Below, piece after piece: positions 1 to 6,165 of a stretch of 20,104 nucleotides of DNA. Within the stretch, counting starts at the first letter, position 1. Every line of letters begins with the position of its first letter. This DNA is from a virus. The DNA is taken from positions 1 through 20,104 of the IMG/VR virus record IMGVR_UViG_3300031382_000031; one strand, written 5' to 3'. The position numbers and the translations under genes were made by a program. The notes beneath the pieces were generated by a model that was not told the DNA's origin, made no database searches, and saw only the letters and a program-made list of their open reading frames with translations.

Positions 1-881
1 TAGCTCTGAGTAGTTATATTAAACACATTGAACGCGAAAAATTTAAAGTTAGGGAATTTATCCTTGTTTCCTTGAATTCCTGGACCACATACTTCACCTT
101 GAACTGCGATAGAGTATCTTAGGTCTTCTCCAATATCTCCGAGAATATCTGGAAGACGAGCATTCTCTACAGCTTTCCAAAAATGAGAGTCAGGATTGTA
201 CTTAAGCTGCATGTTTCTTGAGCAGACAATGATCTCACCGAACTTTTCTCCAGTGTCTGCATGTCGAACTTCAATGGCTTTCTTTTCTTCATCTATATCT
301 TCGTGATTCATTACCCATTGATCTTCCATGTCACTACCAATGAATGCTACAGTACATAAGGAGCCATCAAGTTTTAGTGTTGGAACATATAGCGTATCTT
401 GTTCTGTTTCACTAAGCTTATCCCAGAGGTTCTGAATGCGTTCTTCATCAGTCTTTGGAATAAAGTCTGGACGAATACCTGCAGCATTTGTATCTTTAGG
501 TTCAGGGCGTTCATATTTAATAACATCCAAACGATCAGAGACATCAATTGCTAAAGGCAATCCTCTTAATTCATCGAATTGCTCAATTGGTAGAGCAAGT
601 CCCTGAGAAATTTGACCACGTAACTTAATTGTCTTCAAACGAATACGTTCTTTATCATCTGCACCTTTCTTAACTCCAGACTTTTTAAGAAATTCAAATC
701 GCGAATCATCAGCAGGTAGAAATGAGTCAATTTCAAAGTAGACGCATACATCACCTGGTTTGAATTCACCTTTCTTTGCAACCACATTCCATGCTCTGAC
801 TTTAATCAGTTCGATTGCATCAGCGTTAGGAATAGGGTTGACTTCTTTCACTACTCTGAGTGATACGAGTTGTCTAATCAT
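1..881 (-). CDS. RNA ligase, DRB0094-like family (partial, 3' end beyond the left edge)
   Basis: ATP-dependent RNA ligase that would seal RNA ends through a covalent lysyl-AMP intermediate. The first 293 residues are present; the C-terminus lies beyond the left edge. The N-terminal ~100 residues (start MIRQLVSLRVV, then a VWAKKGEFKPGDVCVYFEID-like stretch) look like the OB-fold domain that precedes the nucleotidyltransferase domain in Deinococcus DRB0094-type ligases. The adenylation motif KLDGS begins at Lys170, with later ligase-like segments EVRHADTGEKFGEII and SIAVQGEVCGPGIQGNK. The start codon overlaps the stop of the upstream membrane-protein gene by 4 bases (ATGA), which points to translational coupling. 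In T4, RNA ligases repair host tRNA breakage. Here a macro-domain gene lies about 3.5 kb upstream, which may or may not be linked in function. The family call rests on motif recognition only. Confidence 0.85.
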   Translation of the reverse strand, partial: MIRQLVSLRVVKEVNPIPNADAIELIKVRAWNVVAKKGEFKPGDVCVYFEIDSFLPADDSRFEFLKKSGVKKGADDKERIRLKTIKLRGQISQGLALPIEQFDELRGLPLAIDVSDRLDVIKYERPEPKDTNAAGIRPDFIPKTDEERIQNLWDKLSETEQDTLYVPTLKLDGSLCTVAFIGSDMEDQWVMNHEDIDEEKKAIEVRHADTGEKFGEIIVCSRNMQLKYNPDSHFWKAVENARLPDILGDIGEDLRYSIAVQGEVCGPGIQGNKDKFPNFKFFAFNVFNITTQS

Positions 882-1327
882 TCTTCAATCCTTATCATTG
901 GGCAAATCCTTTGCTTCTTAGCTTTAACATATTCTGTTAGAATGTTGGGTTGCTTCTTTGGTCTTTCAATACGATATAACCATTGGACAAAGTTTACTGA
1001 ATAATAAAAGAATGCACATGCTAATCCTAAGACGTGTAATGTTATAGAACTTTCTATAGCATTAATATCAAATGTCATAACATCAAACATTCCGTAAGCA
1101 ATTGTAAAGTACCAAACATATCCAATTATATATAAAAGAAACCCTGCAACATAGCATATAGCTGTGAATAAAATAATGTCACGCGCATAAATAAGTAGCT
1201 CAGTCATTACCATCCAAAAGTAAGTGCATAGACTAAGGCTACCAGTATCGGATCGATTTGAAGCAATGATTTTTCTTTTTCTCGATAGAAGTTTGAAGTG
1301 CCATGAATTACGGTTAATCGTCAACAT
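878..1327 (-). CDS. Small multi-pass membrane protein, unknown function
   Basis: 149 aa. I do not recognise a family. The first ~35 residues are basic and Ser/Arg/Lys-rich, followed by long hydrophobic stretches at about residues 44-82 (likely two passes) and 94-117 (one pass), then a basic Lys/Arg-rich tail. This suggests an inner-membrane protein. The start is supported by GGAG followed by ATATATA before the ATG. The stop overlaps the RNA ligase start by 4 bases. A hairpin and a TGATATAAT element lie just upstream, so the gene may have its own promoter. Small membrane proteins of T4-like phages often act in superinfection exclusion or lysis control, but nothing in the sequence shows that here. 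Confidence 0.7.
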   Translation of the reverse strand: MLTINRNSWHFKLLSRKRKIIASNRSDTGSLSLCTYFWMVMTELLIYARDIILFTAICYVAGFLLYIIGYVWYFTIAYGMFDVMTFDINAIESSITLHVLGLACAFFYYSVNFVQWLYRIERPKKQPNILTEYVKAKKQRICPMIRIEE

Positions 1328-1352
1328 TATATATCTCCATGTTTTAAAATTG

Positions 1353-1370
1353 GGGAGGAGTTACCCTCCC
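1353..1370 (-). terminator. Hairpin between the VWA gene and the membrane-protein gene
   Basis: Read on the minus strand: GGGAGG, loop GTAACT, CCTCCC, then CCAATTTT. The stem is six G/C-rich pairs, but the T-run is short and interrupted, so termination would be weak. It lies downstream of the VWA stop (1387) and just before the ribosome site of the next gene. Confidence 0.5.
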
Positions 1371-1380
1371 TTTCAATTAC

Positions 1381-1389
1381 ATTATATCA
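1381..1389 (-). promoter_or_regulatory. TGATATAAT element (extended -10) overlapping the VWA stop codon
   Basis: The minus strand reads TTTGATATAATG, a consensus extended -10 (TG-N-TATAAT). Its TGA is also the stop codon of the VWA gene. I see no good -35 box. The same nine bases recur at 3497, 7579 and 12701, each time at a gene junction, which argues against chance. Confidence 0.5.
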
Positions 1390-3459
1390 AATCTTCACTT
1401 CTTTCTTGACAATATGAGCAGTTATTTGTTGCTTATACTTTCCGCTACCAATGTCAATCGTTCCTGTTGCTTGAGGTTCTTCGTCAACCTCAATATCAGA
1501 GAACCAAGTCTTACCAATAACGATAGTGTAGACCACTTGACTCAACTCATAATCGAGATGGCGAGACTCTTCGGTGTATTTCTTGATAAGATGCTTGACT
1601 TCTTCATCACCTTTACCAAGTCCTTTGACCATGCCCTGCTTCACAAGATATTCAGAAACAGTGAGTGGCTTATCGGCATCAATCTTTTTCTGTATTGCAT
1701 TAGCAGACGGTAGACTCGACAATCCCTTGACTTTATATTCCAGCTCGGTGCTGTAGTAAAAGTCAGTAGCATCCTTGACAGTAACTTTCGGACTAAATCC
1801 ATAATCTCGTACACCAAGATCAGAAAGCCACTTCGCTGCTTCTTCACCGTACTTATCTTTCAATCCTTCAATCTTGCCATCTTTTTCAGTCAGACATGAT
1901 TTAAGACCTTTGATCAGACCCTTGACTTCAAATGATCGTCTTACGATATCGCAGAAGTCATTGAAGTCGACTGATTGAGACATTGCACGGTTAATGACAG
2001 GAGTACGTTCCAATGTTACTACTGCATATACACCATTGGTTGTACTTTCAGCACCGTCATCATATTCTTCAATTAGATCAATCTCAACACCATCCATACC
2101 TTTAATAGTGTCGTATGTCTCACGTGGCATAAGTAGTGGTAGGGATGTCATATTGAGAAGACCGTCTTTGACGACTGCATAATTACGCCATTGAATCGAA
2201 GGAACTCTCTTCAGATCAAACTCATTCTCTGGTAATTCAACACTACCTGTGATCAGAGTTTGCAGAGAAACATTCGGACGACTACTGTTATAGACAAGAT
2301 TTGTCACCTTAGCATATTGCCAAGGGCTTTTCACAAATCGTGGCAATTCATCTGAAGCTTCTGTAGCGCGGCCAATGCGATTGTAACTGAAGTACGGCGA
2401 ATCCAACACTACACGGATGCCATCAATGTTCAATACATCCAGAACATCCAGAACTGTAGTAGCATTCTCATCTGGGATAAAGTCAAAATCTTGACTTTCA
2501 ATGAATCGAGCTTTTTCATCTAATGCTGCATTTTCTGTCAGATCAAGAAAATCTGTCAGTTCCTGTCGTGTAAACGCATTGGTGTAGTCCTTGATCATTC
2601 GAACATCGCCAAGTGCCTCAAGACAGCGCCATGCAAGCTTACTTTGATTTGTCTTCACTGCATAATAAAGAATCAGATACAGATGTTCATCGCTGAGATG
2701 TTTCTGAAGTACGTCGCCTGGAACAATTGAAGAAACACGTGATACGGATTCAGGAACTTTCACAATTCCATTTTCTGGTTCAATGATTGAGATTTTACCG
2801 TTATGAATATAGACAGCATGCTTTGCTTTCTTATTCACAAGAACTTCGACTTTCGGTTCACGAACTGCATCGGAGACTACTGAGTCGAATACAACTTCAT
2901 ATTCATTGTAACTTCCAGCGAATACATGGAAACCACCAGACACTTCAGCCATCTTAGCAAGAAGCGTACGATCACAATACCAACCGTACTCAATAAACGA
3001 GACACTTTCAAATACTTCAGGCAATCGTTCACAGTTTCCAATGATGTTTGTTCGATTTGACTGGTTGTCATAACCGTCTGTCAACATCACAAAGTTATTG
3101 AATTTAGAAGAGTCGAGATTCTTTACTGTTTCAATTGCGAGATGAATTGGCTCAGCAAATCCAGTCAATCCTATTGGTGTCAGCCAACGATCAATTGCTT
3201 TCTGTACAGCTTGCACAGTTCCAAGTTCTTTTACAGGAACGCCTTCACAAACGATACCACATTGTCCTTTACCGCTAAAGTAAATGACTGTGAAAGTATC
3301 ATCTTCTTGTGCAACCATACTTACGATGTTTTTGAGATGCTGCCGCATTTTAGGAAGTGATGGATACATACTTCCTGATACGTCTACAACATAGACATGA
3401 TTCGTTGCTGCTTGCGATGTTACTGTACGCAAATCGCCAAGCTCAATAACTTCAAACAT
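1387..3459 (-). CDS. VWA-domain protein with intact MIDAS metal site
   Basis: 690 aa. The N-terminal ~200 residues form a von Willebrand factor A domain with the complete metal-ion-dependent adhesion site: DVSGS (Asp26, Ser28, Ser30), Thr99 in GLTGF, and Asp128 in LTDGYDN. VWA domains bind partner proteins through a Mg2+ ion. The remaining ~490 residues contain no motif I recognise; they include a Lys/Glu-rich stretch around residues 510-550 and a second around 600-650 that could be coiled-coil or stalk. There is no signal peptide or membrane segment, so it is probably cytoplasmic. The start is supported by GGAG eight bases upstream, and an extended -10 promoter lies at about 3500. What it binds is not shown. 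Confidence 0.85.
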   Translation of the reverse strand: MFEVIELGDLRTVTSQAATNHVYVVDVSGSMYPSLPKMRQHLKNIVSMVAQEDDTFTVIYFSGKGQCGIVCEGVPVKELGTVQAVQKAIDRWLTPIGLTGFAEPIHLAIETVKNLDSSKFNNFVMLTDGYDNQSNRTNIIGNCERLPEVFESVSFIEYGWYCDRTLLAKMAEVSGGFHVFAGSYNEYEVVFDSVVSDAVREPKVEVLVNKKAKHAVYIHNGKISIIEPENGIVKVPESVSRVSSIVPGDVLQKHLSDEHLYLILYYAVKTNQSKLAWRCLEALGDVRMIKDYTNAFTRQELTDFLDLTENAALDEKARFIESQDFDFIPDENATTVLDVLDVLNIDGIRVVLDSPYFSYNRIGRATEASDELPRFVKSPWQYAKVTNLVYNSSRPNVSLQTLITGSVELPENEFDLKRVPSIQWRNYAVVKDGLLNMTSLPLLMPRETYDTIKGMDGVEIDLIEEYDDGAESTTNGVYAVVTLERTPVINRAMSQSVDFNDFCDIVRRSFEVKGLIKGLKSCLTEKDGKIEGLKDKYGEEAAKWLSDLGVRDYGFSPKVTVKDATDFYYSTELEYKVKGLSSLPSANAIQKKIDADKPLTVSEYLVKQGMVKGLGKGDEEVKHLIKKYTEESRHLDYELSQVVYTIVIGKTWFSDIEVDEEPQATGTIDIGSGKYKQQITAHIVKKEVKI

Positions 3460-3496
3460 ATATTTTTCTCCGCTGGTTTACTACTACTTCATAATT

Positions 3497-3526
3497 ATTA
3501 TATCAAAATGAAGGACACGTAGTCAG
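3497..3526 (-). promoter_or_regulatory. Promoter before the VWA gene
   Basis: Minus strand: CTGACT, 18 bases, TATAAT, with TGA directly before the -10 (extended -10). The predicted start is near 3490, about 30 bases before the VWA start codon. The -10 is perfect; the -35 matches TTGACA at four of six positions. Confidence 0.6.
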
Positions 3527-3543
3527 TCATTTAAGATCAATCT

Positions 3544-3744
3544 TTAACCTTCATAATTAATAACATTCCCATCTCTCAAAACCATGAACATAAAGCATCT
3601 TTCGGGAGCAATGACTTCAATCATTCCGTAAAATCCTTTGTGATCATTTACGTAATCCAAAGCTGCGTCATAAGCATTATCGCTTTTAACTTTTGACTCA
3701 TGACCTGCAGCTATGAGTAAAAATTCATTATCAATACTTATCAT
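3544..3744 (-). CDS. Small protein, unknown function
   Basis: 66 aa, beginning MISIDNEFLLIAAGH and ending DGNVINYEG. No family recognised. It has an alternating polar/hydrophobic pattern (residues 38-63) suggestive of a small alpha/beta fold. The start lies two bases after the upstream stop codon, with no strong ribosome site (only AAAGATAGA), so translation probably depends on coupling to the upstream gene. Confidence 0.6.
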   Translation of the reverse strand: MISIDNEFLLIAAGHESKVKSDNAYDAALDYVNDHKGFYGMIEVIAPERCFMFMVLRDGNVINYEG

Positions 3745-3746
3745 AA

Positions 3747-3944
3747 TTATCTATCTTTTTGATCAACAATAAGTTCGACTGCTTGTTCGCGAGTTAATGG
3801 AGAGAGACCTTCATGGGCGCTCTCTGCATCGCTGTAACAACCATTATGATCATTCCATTGTAGCCATTCGATGATCTGTTCACGAGTGCCTTGCTTAATA
3901 AGATATTGTTGGAAATCTTCTGAATGTGGATTGCCGTTCATCAT
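3747..3944 (-). CDS. Small protein, unknown function
   Basis: 65 aa starting MMNGNPHSEDF. I chose the ATG at 3944 because GGAG lies exactly eight bases upstream; a longer reading from a TTG at 3965 would place that ribosome site inside the coding region. The protein is polar, rich in Glu, Gln and His, with no membrane segment or known motif. It ends two bases before the next small gene. Confidence 0.65.
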   Translation of the reverse strand: MMNGNPHSEDFQQYLIKQGTREQIIEWLQWNDHNGCYSDAESAHEGLSPLTREQAVELIVDQKDR

Positions 3945-3973
3945 GATATAAACTCCAATCTTCAAAATTTTAG

Positions 3974-3996
3974 AAAAAAGGGAGGGGCTAAGCCCT
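3974..3996 (-). terminator. Rho-independent terminator after the winged-helix gene
   Basis: Minus strand: GAGGG, loop CTTAGC, CCCTC, then CCTTTTTT. It directly follows the stop codon at 4001. The short G/C stem plus six Ts is a typical intrinsic terminator. Confidence 0.7.
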
Positions 3997-4000
3997 CATG

Positions 4001-4273
4001 TTAAAGTGGCTTAACAGGATTTGGGTTGATCTGTGTAGTGTAAACTTCAACACCTTTCTGTGTAAGATTCACTACAGGCATATTCTCTTCCCAGTCCATA
4101 ATCTCCACAAGACCTTTCTTCGAGAGACTTCCCAGCACTCCACCAAGCGATCCCTTAGGAACAGTATTCTCAATGCTGCATGTCCAAATTTGATCTGTCA
4201 GATCATCACCAAACTCAGAGTTGTCAATTCCTGTCAGTACTTTCTCTTCCATTTCTGTCAGCTTAATAGTCAT
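4001..4273 (-). CDS. Small winged-helix-like protein
   Basis: 90 aa. The order of elements fits a winged helix: an N-terminal helix TEMEEKVLTGID (residues 6-17), a middle helix SLGGVLGSLSKKGLVEI (42-58) resembling a recognition helix, then a beta wing up to about residue 80 (MPVVNLTQKGVEVY), as in MarR/PadR-type DNA-binding proteins. That fold call is by eye. The start has AAGGAA about nine bases upstream. The gene is flanked by a strong promoter (4319-4347) and a terminator (3974-3996), so it could be a single-gene transcription unit, as expected for an early regulator. Confidence 0.65.
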   Translation of the reverse strand: MTIKLTEMEEKVLTGIDNSEFGDDLTDQIWTCSIENTVPKGSLGGVLGSLSKKGLVEIMDWEENMPVVNLTQKGVEVYTTQINPNPVKPL

Positions 4274-4318
4274 AATTTAGATTCCTTCGATTTATGGTTT
4301 TTGCCATTTGATGTATCC

Positions 4319-4347
4319 ATTATACTAAGGAATTGAGCAGTTGTAAA
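4319..4347 (-). promoter_or_regulatory. Strong sigma70/early-type promoter
   Basis: Minus strand: TTTACA, 17 bases, TATAAT, with a G before the -35 (GTTTACA). This matches the T4 early-promoter pattern. The predicted start is near 4312, about 40 bases before the winged-helix gene. Confidence 0.85.
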
Positions 4348-4354
4348 CATTTTT

Positions 4355-4858
4355 CTATTTAAAAATAACGCATGACAGATCACTAAAGTTCAAACTGTCG
4401 ATGATCTGTTCAATAGCGTCCCAATTTCCACCAGCAAGACCAGCTCCAATCTGTGGAATACCAATCTTATACTTCACATCCATGTCGTAAAGAAGCTTTA
4501 TCTGTTTGAATGCATTGTACACAGCTTGATAATCAACTGGCTTTTCGGCAGGATTCATTCCGTATTGTGTGTAAGCATTGATAACTGTGAAGTTGTAATT
4601 GATTGGCTTCACACCTCTAACACTTGGGGCAATTTGTCTAAGAGCTTGACCAGATACTCGAGCTTGAGTAATCATTCCAAGTTTATTGCGATCTCCTTTC
4701 ATAGTCATGCTATCCACACATCTAGCATTAGGAAGCTTTTCTGCGATCTGTTTAGCGATACCAGCTCCCATCGTACAAAAGCAATTGCAACCATGAACAA
4801 TAATATCAAACTCACCGTCTTCTGCAAGTGTAATCAAATTTCCTTCAACGTATTTCAT
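4355..4858 (-). CDS. Macro-domain protein (ADP-ribose-binding)
   Basis: 167 aa, a stand-alone macro domain. Visible motifs are GNLI at residues 6-9, the nucleotide-binding loop VHGCNCFCTMGAGIAKQI (about 21-38) and the second loop GIPQIGAGLAGGNWD (about 138-152). This pattern fits the Poa1/TARG1-like group, which removes the phosphate of ADP-ribose-1''-phosphate or removes ADP-ribose from proteins or nucleic acids. The Asn in HGCNCF is the usual catalytic or ligand-binding position. A ribosome site AGGTGA lies just before the ATG. In a phage this could recycle products of RNA repair or reverse a host ADP-ribosylation defence; the sequence does not decide between these. Confidence 0.88.
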   Translation of the reverse strand: MKYVEGNLITLAEDGEFDIIVHGCNCFCTMGAGIAKQIAEKLPNARCVDSMTMKGDRNKLGMITQARVSGQALRQIAPSVRGVKPINYNFTVINAYTQYGMNPAEKPVDYQAVYNAFKQIKLLYDMDVKYKIGIPQIGAGLAGGNWDAIEQIIDSLNFSDLSCVIFK

Positions 4859-4903
4859 ATCATCACCTAGTATAAGTTCTCAGAAAAAGTTCTGATTCGG
4901 ACA

Positions 4904-5104
4904 TCAGATAAATCCAACTACTACACCAAGAGGTGCAAGAAAAATACCAATGATTCGTAGAACGAATAGACCAGTAACTCCACTGTCCATATCAACAAGC
5001 TTAATGATATTCCAAACCCATCCCCATGCGGAAACGAATACTATCAATATCCACACGACAACAACTAACAGTTCAGTTAAAGTAAAGCCTTTTTGATTTT
5101 TCAC
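4904..5104 (-). CDS. Small membrane protein with a prepilin-like N-terminus
   Basis: About 66 aa. It begins (M)VKNQKGFTLTELLVVVV, which matches the type IV prepilin cleavage and methylation motif: basic residues, Gly, Phe, then Glu at +5 and a hydrophobic helix. A second hydrophobic segment (GLFVLRIIGIFLAPLGVVVGF) forms the C-terminus. The protein is therefore short, with two membrane passes and no pilin head domain. The start is one of two adjacent GTG codons (5107 or 5104); 5104 gives the eight-base spacing to GGAG seen at other genes here. It may be a phage membrane protein of the exclusion type that only resembles a prepilin by convergence. Confidence 0.6.
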   Translation of the reverse strand: MKNQKGFTLTELLVVVVWILIVFVSAWGWVWNIIKLVDMDSGVTGLFVLRIIGIFLAPLGVVVGFI

Positions 5105-5184
5105 CACATAATCTCCAATTTTGCATATTTAGAATTAATAGAAAGCAATTTTACTCTGTACCCTTTCTTAGTACAGAGTTTCAT
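5101..5184 (-). CDS. Possible 27-aa peptide
   Basis: A 27-codon frame starting MKLCTKKGYRVKLL and ending LEIMW, rich in Lys. A GAGGAAGAG stretch lies upstream. Its last codons overlap the start region of the next membrane-protein gene by 4-7 bases, as real neighbours do here. Against it, its first codons lie within a perfect 9-bp inverted repeat, so the segment may instead be a regulatory hairpin. Confidence 0.35.
   Translation of the reverse strand: MKLCTKKGYRVKLLSINSKYAKLEIMW
5153..5179 (-). repeat. Perfect 9-bp inverted repeat
   Basis: Arms 5153-5161 and 5171-5179 are exact reverse complements, ACTCTGTAC and GTACAGAGT, with a nine-base centre. On the minus strand the hairpin is followed by AAAATTG rather than Ts, so it is not a classic terminator in the direction of the genes. 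It could be an operator or an mRNA structure. Confidence 0.6.
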
Positions 5185-5207
5185 TATATTCTCTTCCTCA
5201 CCAAGTA

Positions 5208-5375
5208 TTACAGAATATAAGCAATTTTTACACCAAGGTTTGCTCGATAACTAATCTTTTCTGCTATGTCCATTTCTTTTTCTCGATAGCGAGCTTCTTT
5301 TTCTCTTATTGATTTTGCAAGATCAGAAGCTTCAAAGGCACTGATCAGCTCATCTTTTTTCTTTTTTCTAAACAT
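5208..5375 (-). CDS. Small charged helical protein downstream of the helicase
   Basis: 55 aa, starting MFRKKKKDELISAFEA and ending LGVKIAYIL. It is highly charged (Lys/Glu-rich) and probably one long helix or coiled coil over residues 5-45. No family recognised. The start is three bases after the helicase C-terminal stop (TAA GCC ATG), with GGGA seven bases upstream, so it is likely translated with the helicase fragment. The short length makes it easy to miss. Confidence 0.6.
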   Translation of the reverse strand: MFRKKKKDELISAFEASDLAKSIREKEARYREKEMDIAEKISYRANLGVKIAYIL

Positions 5376-5378
5376 GGC

Positions 5379-5924
5379 TTAATCCCACTCTATGTCTGTG
5401 ACTTTCTTTTCAAGCTTTTTCTTACCATCACCTGGCTTTCGCTTGCCTACCTTTTTAGCTGTTTGTTCTGGTTCTCCACCTACATCAGAATATCTCATCT
5501 TATCCCAATCGATATTGACAAGCTCTGGTTTTGCATGAGATTTATTGCCCCAACGAGTTTTAAGAAGATGAACACACTGTTGCCCATTATCTTTCAACAC
5601 TTCATCTTGTGTTACAGCAATAAACCAATCTAGTGTCGCAGGTAATCCGAAACTGTTTTTTGTTAAGATGTCATTAGCATAAAACAAATTATCACCAGAC
5701 ACAGAGATGTCTATAAGCTCTCTTTCATCTAATTCTTCAATTTCAATTATTTCATCATTAAAATTAATTAGCTTTTGATCAGTATATTCTTCGCGCTCCT
5801 TTTTATTAATTTCTTCTTTGTAAATATAATCGGCTATCTGAAAAATATCTAACTCAATACTGCTGTCAAATTTCATCAATTTATCTGCTTGTACTAAACA
5901 TTTCTCATAAATATTATTGTTCAT
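5379..5924 (-). CDS. 41: Replicative helicase gp41, C-terminal part with C-terminal split intein
   Basis: 181 aa. Residues ~54-90 are a C-terminal split-intein piece: IEELDERELIDISVSG followed by LFYANDILTKN ending in Asn90. The C-extein starts at Ser91 with SFGLPATLDWF, which matches the helicase segment found at this position in T4 gp41, and continues to a basic tail (KVGKRKPGDGKKKLEKK). The intein piece closely resembles the gp41-1 split intein as I remember it. The residue before the final Asn is Lys, where most inteins have His. Residues 1-53 are an extra N-terminal extension not needed for splicing. The start overlaps the endonuclease gene by 11 bases, with GAGG upstream. Spliced with the N-terminal partner, the helicase would be 459 aa (T4: 475). 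Confidence 0.9.
   Translation of the reverse strand: MNNNIYEKCLVQADKLMKFDSSIELDIFQIADYIYKEEINKKEREEYTDQKLINFNDEIIEIEELDERELIDISVSGDNLFYANDILTKNSFGLPATLDWFIAVTQDEVLKDNGQQCVHLLKTRWGNKSHAKPELVNIDWDKMRYSDVGGEPEQTAKKVGKRKPGDGKKKLEKKVTDIEWD
5655..5765 (-). other. C-terminal split-intein piece (gp41, gp41-1 type)
   Basis: About 37 residues ending ANDILTKN before Ser+1. It carries the block F/G region, with the catalytic Asn and a Ser nucleophile in the extein. Confidence 0.85.
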
Positions 5925-6159
5925 TAATACTTTCCTCTATAAACTTAAGTACTTTATATTCTTTGTTTGTTTCAATTGACCAGACAGAGAATATCTTAAA
6001 TCCATTGTCTCTAGCAACTTCTTCTTTATACTTATCTTTTAGATAGGCATCTTCTCTATTTTTGCCAAAAAATTCCCCAATATATCTAAAGACACCATCA
6101 TCTTCGATACTTATAGGGTGCCATGCTATTCCATGATATTCTATTATACCGGAAAGCAT
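5914..6159 (-). CDS. Vsr-like (EDxHD-type) homing endonuclease, truncated
   Basis: 81 aa between the two helicase halves. IIEYHGIAWHP (residues 5-15) and KDKYKEEVARDNGFKIFSVW (about 41-60) match the core strand-WH and the helix plus last strand of Vsr-type PD-(D/E)xK nucleases known as free-standing genes inside genes fractured by split inteins. The N-terminal part that normally carries the first conserved Glu and the metal-binding Asp about ten residues before IEYHG is missing, and an in-frame TAA directly precedes the ATG. It is therefore probably inactive, or a remnant. Its stop overlaps the start of the helicase C-terminal gene by 11 bases. The region is more AT-rich than the helicase coding sequence. 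Confidence 0.7.
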   Translation of the reverse strand: MLSGIIEYHGIAWHPISIEDDGVFRYIGEFFGKNREDAYLKDKYKEEVARDNGFKIFSVWSIETNKEYKVLKFIEESINEQ

Positions 6160-6165
6160 TTAAAC

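Noticed and set aside
3998-4336. 112-codon open frame on the plus strand
   Set aside because: It lies opposite the winged-helix gene and its promoter, has no ribosome site and no recognisable protein pattern. The same holds for the other plus-strand frames.
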